Part shown: one piece after another, positions 25,831-34,684 of the stretch
How the letters are laid out: each line of letters begins with the position of its first letter
How positions within the stretch are numbered: position 1 is the first letter of the stretch
Assembly: GCF_017908035.1 (NCBI RefSeq)
Contig: NZ_JAEQMU010000007.1
Location: 62,001-126,000 of the forward strand
Length of the DNA stretch: 64,000 nt
Direction: 5' to 3'
Origin: Sphingobacterium tabacisoli
GTDB lineage: Bacteria; Bacteroidota; Bacteroidia; Sphingobacteriales; Sphingobacteriaceae
Program-made: the position numbers and the translations under genes
Notes under the pieces: model-generated
Databases searched by the model: none
Told to the model about the DNA's origin: nothing
Seen by the model: the letters and a program-made list of their open reading frames with translations, nothing else

Positions 25831-26664
25831 ATGAAAAGAGCAATAGTATTCCTTTTCCTTATAGGCACCCTGTATCAGGGAGTTGCGCAAGAAATTCGTA
25901 CTGCAAGCTTTAATATCCGATTAAAGACGGATAATGATGTCGGCAATTTTTGGGATGACCGCAGAGATCCCCTCTGCAATCTGGTTTTATTCCACGAATT
26001 CGACATCTTTGGCATACAGGAAGGCTTTATTGAACAGGTTAAAGATATGAAAGATCGACTAGTTGATTATTCTTATATTGGTGTCGGCCGGGATGATGGG
26101 GCGGAAAAAGGAGAACATTCTGCAATTTTCTATAGCAACAAACGGTTTAAAATGCTGAAAAATGGCACATTTTGGTTGTCCGGTACCGATACGGATAGAC
26201 CAAACAAAGGCTGGGATGCAGCGTTGCCGAGAATATGCACATGGGGTATTTTTCAAGATAAAAAAAATGGTAAAAAATTCATTTTCATGAATACTCATTT
26301 TGACCACGTTGGCGTAGAGGCCAGACGAGAAAGTGCAAAACAGATTTTAGCAAAAGCGAAAGAATTTGCTAAAGATCTTCCCCTTATTTTAACGGGAGAC
26401 TTTAATATCGACGAAAAAAACGAAGCTTACTTCACACTGGCAAATAGTGGTATAGTACAAGATGCCTATGAGTTGGCTTCTCTTAAATATGCACCCAACT
26501 CTACATTCAATGGCTGGGGAAAAAGTCTAAAACAGAATGGGCGGATCGATCACATATTCATCACCAAACCCTTTAAAGTTTTAAAATTCGGAATATTAAC
26601 GGACACGTACATGGGAAAATTTCCCTCCGATCATTTCCCTATACTTAGCGTACTCAAGTGGTAG
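25831..26664 (+). CDS. Secreted endonuclease/exonuclease/phosphatase (EEP) family protein
   Basis: 277 residues. A signal peptide (AIVFLFLIGTLYQGVAQ) precedes a compact EEP domain: IRTASFNIRLKTDND, FDIFGIQEG (metal Glu about 61), FMNTHFDHVG (about 151), LILTGDFNIDE (about 187), GRIDHIFI and SDHFPILSVL (catalytic His near the C-terminus). All catalytic residues are present. Close Bacteroidota relatives are annotated as exported metal-dependent hydrolases acting on phosphodiesters. It follows the NAGPA and GDPD genes but is separated from them by 218 bp of repeat-rich DNA. Confidence 0.9.
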   Translation: MKRAIVFLFLIGTLYQGVAQEIRTASFNIRLKTDNDVGNFWDDRRDPLCNLVLFHEFDIFGIQEGFIEQVKDMKDRLVDYSYIGVGRDDGAEKGEHSAIFYSNKRFKMLKNGTFWLSGTDTDRPNKGWDAALPRICTWGIFQDKKNGKKFIFMNTHFDHVGVEARRESAKQILAKAKEFAKDLPLILTGDFNIDEKNEAYFTLANSGIVQDAYELASLKYAPNSTFNGWGKSLKQNGRIDHIFITKPFKVLKFGILTDTYMGKFPSDHFPILSVLKW

Positions 26665-26684
26665 GTTTCTAGCATATACTTTCG

Positions 26685-26692
26685 TATTTTTG
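26685..26692 (+). promoter_or_regulatory. -7 element of the DUF4197 gene
   Basis: TATTTTTG, a full TAnnTTTG match, 18 bp before the ATG at 26711. It lies 20 bp after the EEP stop, so DUF4197 probably has its own start of transcription. Confidence 0.55.
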
Positions 26693-26710
26693 CACGTTAA
26701 TAAAATGTTC

Positions 26711-27493
26711 ATGAAAACGATAAATATTCTAGCCATAAGCATAGCTTCTATTTCATTTCTTTTTGGAATAGAAGCTACTGCACAATCAAAGCGTTCAAAA
26801 TCATCTACAGGACGTAAGACAACGACCACTAAAACGACCCCGGCTTCGTCGCAGACTAGCGGTACTATAACACAAACCCAAGCGATTACCGGTATTAAAC
26901 AGGCCTTAGGCAATGGACTCAACAATAGTATTAACACATTGTCAGCGACCGATGGCTTTTTGGGAAATGCAGCAGTCAAAATACTGATGCCAAAGGAAGC
27001 ACAACAAATTGAAAAAACGTTACGCTCAATAGGAATGGGTAGCCTTTGTGATAAATTCGTTATGAGTTTAAATAGAGCTGCCGAGTCAGCGGTCAAAGAA
27101 GCTGCTCCAGTATTTGTAAACGCGTTATCCCAGATGACAGTAACAGATGCTTTCAATATCCTATTAGGTTCAGAACAGGACGCTGCTACTTCTTTTTTCA
27201 AGCGCACGACTTCTGCTGCGCTAAGCTCAAAATTCAGCCCCATTGTTGAATCGGCTTTAGGCAAAAACAATGTTAGTGGTTATTGGACACAACTCACCTC
27301 CGCTTATAATAACCTTCCTCTTGCTCGAAACAAAGTCGACACGGACTTAAACGCTTATGTAACCGAAAAAGCGATAGAAGGACTCTTTGTACAGGTTGCT
27401 ACCGAAGAACTCAAAATCAGACAGAACTTGGTTGGGTCTAGAAACTCAAACATTTTAAATGATGTCTTTGGCTGGGTAGATAAACAGAAATAG
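26711..27493 (+). CDS. DUF4197 protein, exported
   Basis: 260 residues from ATG 26711; earlier in-frame starts lie at or just after the -7 element. A signal peptide (about 1-23, ending EATAQ) is followed by a Ser/Thr/Lys-rich linker and the helical DUF4197 domain (ITQTQAITGIKQALGNGLNN at its start; NRAAESAVKEAAPVF; FVQVATEELKIRQN). No catalytic residue is known for this family. The final helix ends FGWVDKQK. The gene stands between an exported EEP enzyme and pepT. Confidence 0.88.
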   Translation: MKTINILAISIASISFLFGIEATAQSKRSKSSTGRKTTTTKTTPASSQTSGTITQTQAITGIKQALGNGLNNSINTLSATDGFLGNAAVKILMPKEAQQIEKTLRSIGMGSLCDKFVMSLNRAAESAVKEAAPVFVNALSQMTVTDAFNILLGSEQDAATSFFKRTTSAALSSKFSPIVESALGKNNVSGYWTQLTSAYNNLPLARNKVDTDLNAYVTEKAIEGLFVQVATEELKIRQNLVGSRNSNILNDVFGWVDKQK

Positions 27494-27510
27494 ATAATAA
27501 ACAATAAAAC

Positions 27511-28773
27511 ATGGATCACTCAAATATCAATACAATAAAAGACCTCAAAGTTGCAGAGCACTTTATCCGTTATGTACAGATCGATACGCAATCGGACGCT
27601 AGTTCGGCAACTTTTCCGTCTACTGCAAAACAGCTCAACTTAAGCAAACTGCTCGTTGAAGAGCTTTTAGCGATAGGTGTAAAAGACGCTCAATTAGACC
27701 AAAATGGTTATGTGTATGGGACAATTCCCTCCAATACAAACAAACAAGTTCCTGTAATTTGTTTTTGTTCACACGTAGACACTTCTCCGGATTGCTCAGG
27801 AAAAGATGTGAAACCTATCGTACATAGCAACTATCAGGGGCAGGACATTGTCTTGCCAGATGACAACAGTGTGATTATCAGATTTTCAGAACATAGGGAT
27901 CTAGTTGAACAAATAGGCAACGATATAATCACGGCCTCTGGAACTACACTTTTGGGAGCAGATGACAAAGCTGGTGTAGCCGAAATCATGGAGGCCGCGA
28001 GATTGTTAATCAATAACCCGCAGATTAAACATGGAGATATCAAGATTCTATTCACACCAGATGAAGAGATTGGCCGTGGAGTTGACTTTGTCAACTTAGA
28101 ACACCTAGGTGCACAATTTGCCTACACTATGGATGGTGAAAAAGCAGGTACCATTGAAGATGAAACATTCTCTGCCGACGCAGCAAAAGTCACCATACAT
28201 GGTGTCTCAGTACATCCAGGATTCGCGAAAAACAAAATGCAAAGTGCGATAAAAATCGCTGCAAAGATTGTAGAATCTCTTCCTACTGATCGCTTATCTC
28301 CAGAGAGCACATCAGGCAAACAGGGATTCGTACACCCAACAAACATCTCAGGTACAGTCGAAAAAGCTACCATAGATTTTATTGTCAGAGACCACGCCAC
28401 CGACAATCTTCAACAGCATGAAAATGAACTAGAAACACTTGTCAAGGAGATTACCGCTACCTATCCAGGTTGCACATACACTTTTGAGACTAAAGAGCAA
28501 TACCGCAATATGAAAGAAGTGCTTGACCAATACCCTCAAATCATGGAGATTGGTTTAGAAGCAATTGAGCGAGCAGGTATGAAAGCTGAAAAACGTAGCA
28601 TCCGTGGCGGTACCGATGGTTCAAGACTGTCTTTTATGGGCTTACCTTGTCCAAATGTGTTTGCAGGAGGCCATGCCTTCCACGGAAAAATGGAATGGGT
28701 GAGCGTACAGGATATGGAGAAAGCGGTTAAAACAATTTTGCATATTGCTGCACTTTGGGAAGAAAAATCATAA
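27511..28773 (+). CDS. pepT: Peptidase T (tripeptide aminopeptidase)
   Basis: 420 residues, the normal PepT length. M20 metallopeptidase motifs are present: CFCSHVDTSPDCSG (first zinc His-Asp), TLLGADDKAGVAEI (bridging Asp), FTPDEEIGRG (Glu general base and metal ligand, about 173-182), YTMDGEKAG, and near the C-terminus RGGTDGSRLSFMGLPCPN and AFHGKMEWV. It removes the N-terminal residue from tripeptides in the cytoplasm. A nitroreductase gene begins 12 bp downstream, so the two are likely co-transcribed. Confidence 0.95.
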   Translation: MDHSNINTIKDLKVAEHFIRYVQIDTQSDASSATFPSTAKQLNLSKLLVEELLAIGVKDAQLDQNGYVYGTIPSNTNKQVPVICFCSHVDTSPDCSGKDVKPIVHSNYQGQDIVLPDDNSVIIRFSEHRDLVEQIGNDIITASGTTLLGADDKAGVAEIMEAARLLINNPQIKHGDIKILFTPDEEIGRGVDFVNLEHLGAQFAYTMDGEKAGTIEDETFSADAAKVTIHGVSVHPGFAKNKMQSAIKIAAKIVESLPTDRLSPESTSGKQGFVHPTNISGTVEKATIDFIVRDHATDNLQQHENELETLVKEITATYPGCTYTFETKEQYRNMKEVLDQYPQIMEIGLEAIERAGMKAEKRSIRGGTDGSRLSFMGLPCPNVFAGGHAFHGKMEWVSVQDMEKAVKTILHIAALWEEKS

Positions 28774-28785
28774 AATCATAATATC

Positions 28786-29355
28786 ATGAAGAAAACAAAC
28801 AATGTCTTAGATGCAATCCACTTTAGAAGAACAGTAAACCAAAACAGCTTTACATCGGAAGAAGTAAGTAGAGAAGACATTTTGACCATATTGGAGGCTG
28901 CCAATGCAGCTCCAACACACAAGCGCACACAACCTTGGCGCTATGTAATCTTTCGCAAAGAAGGACTAGAGCGTCTAGGCACAGAGCTAGCTCGTATCTA
29001 TAGATCTATCACTCCTGCTGAAAAATACACAGAGGCAACAGAACAGAATATGGCGAAGAAGGCAACCATGTCCAATGTCGCGATCGCTATTGTTGTAAAC
29101 TACACGGGCGATGTTCCAGAGTGGGAAGAGCTAGCTGCGACAGCATGTTCGGTAGAGAATCTATGGCTAGCTGCACATTCGTTGAATATTGGTGGATACT
29201 GGGCGACTCCAGGATTAATCAATCACCTAGGTGGTTTCTTAAATCTTGAGGAGAACCAAAAATGTATTGGTATCTTTTATTTAGGACATCATAACGCTGA
29301 TGCGCGTGAGCCAGTAAGAACCCCAATTGAAGACAAACTTCGCTGGGAAGAATAA
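28786..29355 (+). CDS. Nitroreductase-family protein
   Basis: 189 residues, the size of the small YdjA/TdsD-like nitroreductases. FMN-binding features are FRRTVNQNSF (Arg pair near the start), NAAPTHKRTQPWRYVIF (about residues 42-58), and GGYWATPGLINHL (about 135). These enzymes reduce nitro or quinone substrates with NAD(P)H; the physiological substrate is unknown. It lies 12 bp after pepT and is followed by a strong bidirectional terminator. Confidence 0.9.
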   Translation: MKKTNNVLDAIHFRRTVNQNSFTSEEVSREDILTILEAANAAPTHKRTQPWRYVIFRKEGLERLGTELARIYRSITPAEKYTEATEQNMAKKATMSNVAIAIVVNYTGDVPEWEELAATACSVENLWLAAHSLNIGGYWATPGLINHLGGFLNLEENQKCIGIFYLGHHNADAREPVRTPIEDKLRWEE

Positions 29356-29358
29356 TAA

Positions 29359-29394
29359 AAAAAGAGCAAAGACATTCAAATCTTTGCTCTTTTT
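29359..29394. terminator. Bidirectional terminator between nitroreductase and anti-sigma genes
   Basis: AAAAAGAGCAAAGA (29359-29372) pairs perfectly with TCTTTGCTCTTTTT (29381-29394) around an 8-nt loop, with U-runs on both strands. Confidence 0.9.
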
Positions 29395-29397
29395 GAT

Positions 29398-30048
29398 TTA
29401 CATCTTCAATTGATGTAAATCTACACGAATCTCCACCTCCTGCCCTCTCCATTTTGGGCCATCCTCCAACAGCTTTACCAGCTCCGCATATTCGGTTAGA
29501 TCTTTTTTTCCATTAATAGATAGCTGGAACGGTTTCCCTTGTTCATCCACTTTGAAACGAACCAAAACCTCTCCTTCCTTGTGCCCCCACCCCGTATAGT
29601 CATGTGTGAGGTAAAGCTCATATTTTGCCCATCCAATCACTGGTTCTCCATCAAACTGTCCTGTATTGGCTACTGCTATCGAAAACACCTGATCCTGCAT
29701 TAGTTCTACTTCTGTCAACTTCGATTTCTGCTGTGGCAGATACCGCAACAACAAAAGTGTACAGATCGTCACAAACATCACCGCGGCAGTTGCCCCTATC
29801 GCTAGACGTTGCCAGCCATAGAATCGCTTACTTTTACCGATTGATTGTTCTGCTATACGGGTTGCCAGTCGCTGTTGCAACAAACTTAACTGCTTGACGT
29901 CGACTCCCTCTTGCAGACCATAACCATCAATAGCATCCTGCAGAAATGGATCTTCTAAAGCTTCTCGCTCTAGCGCGTGCATTTCCTCACGGTTCATTAA
30001 ACCATTGACGTAGTTATGAATTCGCGATAATTGATAATTATTTTCCAT
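29398..30048 (-). CDS. Anti-sigma-like membrane protein with TonB-like C-terminal domain
   Basis: 216 residues. A cytoplasmic N-terminal region of about 80 residues (NYVNGLMNREEMHALEREAL, an anti-sigma-type zinc-free domain) is followed by one transmembrane helix (about 88-108) and a periplasmic domain. That domain ends with GEVLVRFKVDEQGKPFQLSI and a PKWRG segment, which resemble the TonB C-terminal fold. It overlaps the upstream ECF sigma gene by 11 nt, the classic sigma/anti-sigma arrangement. It likely holds the sigma factor at the membrane and senses an envelope signal. The TonB-like part is by eye only. Confidence 0.75.
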   Translation of the reverse strand: MENNYQLSRIHNYVNGLMNREEMHALEREALEDPFLQDAIDGYGLQEGVDVKQLSLLQQRLATRIAEQSIGKSKRFYGWQRLAIGATAAVMFVTICTLLLLRYLPQQKSKLTEVELMQDQVFSIAVANTGQFDGEPVIGWAKYELYLTHDYTGWGHKEGEVLVRFKVDEQGKPFQLSINGKKDLTEYAELVKLLEDGPKWRGQEVEIRVDLHQLKM

Positions 30049-30586
30049 TTCCTTTACTTTCCATACAGATTTTCAAGTTACGCTTTCCATTTTGAATCGC
30101 ACTCTTCACTTTATTCAAATCATACCCTGTACGCTCTGCGATATCTTTATAACACATTTGTTCTAAATAAAACAAGCGTACACATTCTCCCTGTTCCATA
30201 TTCAGCTTTTCCAAACAGGAGTCCAATTTTTCAAAATCTTCCTCATCCCACTTAAAACCATCATCCCGCACCAGCTTCTGCTCGCTTTCCAAAAGATTAT
30301 CTTCAATATCTAAATGCACCGCCAGCTTATCCTTCCTCAGCTGCATCAGACAATAATTCTTAGTGTAAACGTGTAGCCAACTTTTAAAATTATCAACGGC
30401 ATGCAATCTCAGCTTATTCACTAGTTCCTCGAAAATATGCATAACCGCATCCTGACTCCGATCGGCATCCTGCAGGTATTTGAAGCACACACCGTAAAGA
30501 AGAGACATATAGGGGGCATAGAGCTTGCCCAGAACATCTAAGTTTCCGGTTATTCTGTATTCCTCAAGTAACTCCTTTTCATTCAT
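30038..30586 (-). CDS. ECF-type RNA polymerase sigma-70 factor
   Basis: 182 residues. Region 2 covers about residues 20-85 (LYAPYMSLLYGVCFKYLQDA, SQDAVMHIFEELV). Region 4 covers about 125-175 (GECVRLFYLEQMCYKDIAER, TGYDLNKVKSAIQNGKRNLK). There is no region 1.1 or 3, which fits the extracytoplasmic-function class. It is the first gene of a two-gene operon with an anti-sigma-like membrane protein. The 195-bp gap upstream, between it and the YeiH-type gene, shows no consensus TAnnTTTG element; autoregulation through its own promoter is possible. Confidence 0.92.
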   Translation of the reverse strand: MNEKELLEEYRITGNLDVLGKLYAPYMSLLYGVCFKYLQDADRSQDAVMHIFEELVNKLRLHAVDNFKSWLHVYTKNYCLMQLRKDKLAVHLDIEDNLLESEQKLVRDDGFKWDEEDFEKLDSCLEKLNMEQGECVRLFYLEQMCYKDIAERTGYDLNKVKSAIQNGKRNLKICMESKGNGK

Positions 30587-30781
30587 TCAGTCCTGCTTTC
30601 TATATTAAAGATGTATTAAGATACATAATTCCATAAACAAAATGTGTTTTCCTAAAAATAGTTCTCTTCGATATGAAATAGTGCCAGCCCAAAATCAACC
30701 TTAGTCAAAAGCGATTCAATTACAGTTCAATCCAAAATAAAAAGGATTCAAGAACCGATACACTTTCAGAAAAGCCAGTAC

Positions 30782-32035
30782 TTATCTGAACAGTAAAACC
30801 GCAATTATTAGGGTTACAATGACGTTAAAAGTCTGTGCAATGAGAAAGGCATATAGCGGTTTCTTATTATCCTGTTTAAAAAGATCCTTAAAATTCGTTT
30901 CTAAACCTATCGAAGTAAACGCCAAAGCAAACCAAAGACCTTGTAAACTTTTAAGACTGTCCTTTACAAGCTCGTGCGTCTCGCTGGGCACCACAAAGGA
31001 GAAAAGAAGGGAAACAAACACAAAACCTATAACAAACTTCGGAAAGCGCTCCCATATTAATTTTAGTGTCGGCTTGTCACGTTTAGTTTCCTCATCGACA
31101 GAATTGGAATAAGTCCAATAAATACTGATAAAAAATGCTGCAATTCCTAATAATACATTTTGCGAAAACTTTACGATTGTACTTATTTCCAATGCTTTAT
31201 CACCTACCAGTGTTCCTGATGCGGCCACCGCCCCAGAAGTATCTATAGAACCCCCTAACCAAGCACCAGTAACTTCTTGGGAAAGCCCCATCTTATCAGC
31301 AAGATAAGGCATGAATATCATCATCGGTATCGCGGTAATAAGAACCAGCGAAATCACATACGATAGTTTCTTATTATCTCCTTTTATTGCCCCTGACGTC
31401 GCGATTGCTGCAGATACCCCACAGATAGACACCGCACTGGAGAGCATCAGCGACATTTCCTTATCAATTTTCAATTTCTTACACACCCAAAAAGCAAAGT
31501 ACCAAACCGAGATAACAACAACGAGCGCTTGGATAAGCCCTAAAGATCCTGCCTTCAGTATATCGCCAAATATAACCGTAGATCCAAGTAAAATAAGGCC
31601 TATTTTGACATATAGCTCTGTACTCAATGCGTTCTTAAACCAATCAGGCAGAACAAAGAAATTACTTATCGTGAGACCTATCCCCAAACTAAAGATAACA
31701 GCCTCCAAATTGTACTCCTTTACAACCGTATTTCCAGCTAGAACGACAGCTACTATTGTCAGTAAGTACACAATAGGAAATACGACTAATAAAGCTCTGA
31801 CATTTTTCTTTAACAAAAAAGCGCCCACTATACCCACTCCATAGACTAAGATAAATTGGCATAAAACAGCAAACAGGTTGGTCGCAGAAAAAACCTTACT
31901 CCCTAAATCTCCAAAATCATTCCAGCCAAAACTAGGTACGGGAACAACAACACCAGATAAGGCTAAAAATATGACGGCAAGACCTAATATAACGACTACC
32001 CAATCTTCTGTGAAGGAAAATGTTTTTGATGACAT
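30782..32035 (-). CDS. YeiH-type putative sulfate exporter (UPF0324)
   Basis: 417 residues with about eleven hydrophobic helices. The UPF0324 signature region is visible: SSAVSICGVSAAIATSGAI (about residues 200-218) and GAWLGGSIDTSGAVAASGTLVG (about 255-276). Family members are annotated as putative sulfate exporters or taurine-linked transporters, on limited evidence. The gene starts 3 bp after the stop of the TIGR01777 epimerase gene and is co-transcribed with it. No sulfur-metabolism genes are nearby, so the substrate is unsettled. Confidence 0.88.
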   Translation of the reverse strand: MSSKTFSFTEDWVVVILGLAVIFLALSGVVVPVPSFGWNDFGDLGSKVFSATNLFAVLCQFILVYGVGIVGAFLLKKNVRALLVVFPIVYLLTIVAVVLAGNTVVKEYNLEAVIFSLGIGLTISNFFVLPDWFKNALSTELYVKIGLILLGSTVIFGDILKAGSLGLIQALVVVISVWYFAFWVCKKLKIDKEMSLMLSSAVSICGVSAAIATSGAIKGDNKKLSYVISLVLITAIPMMIFMPYLADKMGLSQEVTGAWLGGSIDTSGAVAASGTLVGDKALEISTIVKFSQNVLLGIAAFFISIYWTYSNSVDEETKRDKPTLKLIWERFPKFVIGFVFVSLLFSFVVPSETHELVKDSLKSLQGLWFALAFTSIGLETNFKDLFKQDNKKPLYAFLIAQTFNVIVTLIIAVLLFR

Positions 32036-32038
32036 AAT

Positions 32039-32956
32039 TTATGTTGATTTTATCAGTTGAGCCAAAGCGCTGTGAAGATAGCTATATTTGAATTTAAAAC
32101 CATCTTCTATCGTTTTTTTTGTTGTGGCAGGCACCGTCTGCAACAATAAACTTACGTCAACTCCTTTCAAAAAAGAACCAATATAAGCTATCGGAACAGG
32201 GAGTGGCATCCCAAAGGAAACTTTAGCTTCTTTTCGAAAGATCTCCATAAACGTTGCGTTACTTACTGTCTGTGGACTACATGCATGATAAAGAGGCGCA
32301 GGATTCTCTAGCTCAACAATCCACTTTACCATTTGCATAAAATCGTACTCATGGATCCAGCTGATCATCTGTTTTCCATTACCAACTTGCCCTCCCATTC
32401 CCATTTTCACTAGAGGGTGCAACTCCGCAAACATCCCTGAGTTCACCCCTAAAACCGGGCTGATACGTAATATCACTTTCTTTGTCTGTTGTAATGGCAC
32501 ACTGTCCATTGCCTCTTCCCATTCCTGAGCCAAAACACTCAAAAAATCTATCCCATAATCGAGACTATCCTCAGCATGTAATCCCTTCTTTCCGCCAAAG
32601 ATTGAAATCCCTGAAAAGTTAATCCACAACCGAGGAGGACTCATTAAGGATTGAATAGCATTCCCTAGAAGCTTGGTCGGGACCACCCGTGATTCAGTCA
32701 ACGCTTTCTTATTTCTTTTTGTAAATCGGCATTGTATACTTTTTCCGCAAAGATTAATTAAGGTATCCGCTCCCTCTAATTCGTTCACCCAATTGCCTAT
32801 AGTCTCTCCATCCCAATAAACATAGTTGACTTCTTTCAGACTCTCCTCCGATTTACTTCGTGAAAGGACCACGACTTCTATTCCCGAAGCCAATAGCATC
32901 TTGGCCAACAGCTGACCCAAATACCCACTACCTCCTGCTAGTACAATCTTTTTCAT
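32039..32956 (-). CDS. TIGR01777-family NAD(P)-dependent epimerase/oxidoreductase
   Basis: 305 residues, an extended short-chain dehydrogenase. It shows the Rossmann loop VLAGGSGYLGQLLAKML (GxxGxxG), VYWDGE typical of the family, LINLCGKSI, TKLLGNAIQS, FSGISIFG and a C-terminal DUF1731 domain (about residues 250-300). Homologues (SulA/YfcH/SDR39U1) have no firmly established substrate. It is upstream of, and 3 bp from, the YeiH-type gene. No -7 consensus is visible ahead of it. Confidence 0.9.
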   Translation of the reverse strand: MKKIVLAGGSGYLGQLLAKMLLASGIEVVVLSRSKSEESLKEVNYVYWDGETIGNWVNELEGADTLINLCGKSIQCRFTKRNKKALTESRVVPTKLLGNAIQSLMSPPRLWINFSGISIFGGKKGLHAEDSLDYGIDFLSVLAQEWEEAMDSVPLQQTKKVILRISPVLGVNSGMFAELHPLVKMGMGGQVGNGKQMISWIHEYDFMQMVKWIVELENPAPLYHACSPQTVSNATFMEIFRKEAKVSFGMPLPVPIAYIGSFLKGVDVSLLLQTVPATTKKTIEDGFKFKYSYLHSALAQLIKST

Positions 32957-33116
32957 ATATATATGATTTGATTTTTAATTGTCATCCGCTCCTTGGCAGA
33001 TTCACCACTGTTTGTGCCCCGCACTAAACAAACGTATTTTTCTCTTTAATCGCTTCTATTTTTCAACAATTTTCGAGATGTTCCCTTAGATATGACACTC
33101 TATCTTCTGCAGTACC

Positions 33117-34550
33117 TCACAGCATCACATCAATATTATGATGATCCTTTAGCGCAACTTTTGCTGCTGCATAACCACACATCCCATGCACACCTCCACC
33201 AGGAGGCGTAGATGACGAACAGATATAGACTGCTGGATTTGACGTGCGATAAGGTGTCAATGAACGTACAGGTCTCGTATACAACTGCCGGATATCCATC
33301 AGGCCTCCATTGATATCTCCTCCTACATAATTGGGATTATAGCTTTCCATTTCCATAGCACTCATCGTAGACCTCCCTATAATGGTATCCTTAAATCCTG
33401 GCGCAAATCGCTCTACCTGCGCTTCTATAGCTTCTGTCCGGTCCACATCCAAACCATTTGGCACATGACAATACGCCCAGCCGGTATGTTTTCCTTCCGG
33501 CGCCCGCGTCTGATCAAAAGAACTCTGCTGTGCAAACAAAATAAAAGGGTCGGCTATCACTTTGCCTTGCTGTGTCATCTTTTCATAATAAGCGATCTGC
33601 TCATAGGTATTCCCCAGGTGTACCGTTGCGGCCTGATTGCATCGATTATCCCTAAACGGTGTAGGGTCGGATAAAGCCCAGTCTACTTTAAATACTCCCA
33701 TCCCCTGTTTGTAGCGTTCCAGTTGCTTTCGATAGCCCGCTTTCCATTCTATCCCTTTCAATGTCAAAAGTTGCCGAGGCGTAAGATCCAATAGTAACAT
33801 ACCATGCGGCGGGAGCTCCCGAATATCCTCCACCCAAAAACCGCACTGTACCTGCCCCCCTAGCGAGAGGTAATAAGCTTGCAAAGCATCTGCAATAGAT
33901 TGTGAACCTCCAACCGGAATAGGCCAGCCATATTTATTCCCCACTGCCATCAGCACCATTCCGATTGCGGATGTCCCCCAATTGGACAGAGGCTGTATCC
34001 CATGTGCCGCCATCCCTCCAAACAAAGCTCTCGCTTTTTCCGTCTTGAAGCTATGGACTAACCAATCTGCTGGTAAAAGCGCATCTAAACCAAATCCAAT
34101 CATCTGAAACGGACGTTTTGGAAAGCGAAAAGGTCCCATGATATCGAGCGCTAATGTCTCCCATTGCTCTGCTACAGGAGCAATGAGATCTTTATATTTT
34201 TTTTCATCCACGCCCAGATAGGCCGCAGTCTGTTCGACACTCTGACATAAGAGTCCGACTTCACCGCTTTCCAAAGGATGGGCTGCCGCATAAGGAGCCT
34301 GAACAAACTTCAACCCATAGTCTGCCAGAGGTAAAGACCGTAAAAATGGAGATGCCATGGCCATAGGGTGTATTGCCGAACACAGGTCGTGTCTATAGCC
34401 TGCCAAAGTAAGTTCTTTGGTACGCATGCCCCCGCCTACAGTATCCCTACCTTCCAACAACAAGGTAGATAGCCCTTGCTGTTGCAGCGTAATCGCCGCA
34501 GCAAAGCCATTCGGTCCAGATCCAACTATAACTGCATCGTATTTTTTCAA
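33117..34550 (-). CDS. CrtI-like FAD-dependent oxidoreductase
   Basis: 477 residues. The N-terminus has the dinucleotide-binding motif AVIVGSGPNGFAAAITLQQQ and then LLEGRDTVGGGMRT. The C-terminus has SNPAVYICSSSTPPGGGVHG and MCGYAAAKVAL, as in phytoene-desaturase/amine-oxidase family enzymes. Relatives include carotenoid desaturases and PYROXD2-like proteins. No crt genes adjoin it, so a carotenoid role is unproven. The only suitable start is a TTG at 34550 (MKKYDAVIVG). It is monocistronic, behind the terminator of the fad operon. Confidence 0.82.
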   Translation of the reverse strand: MKKYDAVIVGSGPNGFAAAITLQQQGLSTLLLEGRDTVGGGMRTKELTLAGYRHDLCSAIHPMAMASPFLRSLPLADYGLKFVQAPYAAAHPLESGEVGLLCQSVEQTAAYLGVDEKKYKDLIAPVAEQWETLALDIMGPFRFPKRPFQMIGFGLDALLPADWLVHSFKTEKARALFGGMAAHGIQPLSNWGTSAIGMVLMAVGNKYGWPIPVGGSQSIADALQAYYLSLGGQVQCGFWVEDIRELPPHGMLLLDLTPRQLLTLKGIEWKAGYRKQLERYKQGMGVFKVDWALSDPTPFRDNRCNQAATVHLGNTYEQIAYYEKMTQQGKVIADPFILFAQQSSFDQTRAPEGKHTGWAYCHVPNGLDVDRTEAIEAQVERFAPGFKDTIIGRSTMSAMEMESYNPNYVGGDINGGLMDIRQLYTRPVRSLTPYRTSNPAVYICSSSTPPGGGVHGMCGYAAAKVALKDHHNIDVML

Positions 34551-34631
34551 TTTGGTCGTTTTTATTAAATGTAATCAAAAACAAGGTAGTTTTAAAATTA
34601 AAGTGTCCCCCGTCCCTTTCCTTAAACAGAA

Positions 34632-34661
34632 GAAGAGCCTGTACAATCGCACAGGCTCTTC
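34632..34661 (-). terminator. Terminator at the end of the fad operon
   Basis: GAAGAGCCTGT (34632-34642) pairs perfectly with ACAGGCTCTTC (34651-34661) around an 8-nt loop, about 25 bp past the fadE stop on the minus strand. The following U-tract is weak. Confidence 0.75.
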
Positions 34662-34684
34662 CTATCTATAAGATACGACCTTAA

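Noticed and set aside
31311..31844. Open frame on the plus strand inside the YeiH-type gene
   Set aside because: It is antisense to a clear multi-pass transporter and shows no start signal or domain. The transporter reading frame explains it.
32957..33116. Weak inverted pieces (TTTGT/ACAAA) after the CrtI-like gene
   Set aside because: The pairing is only five bases with a long loop and no U-run.
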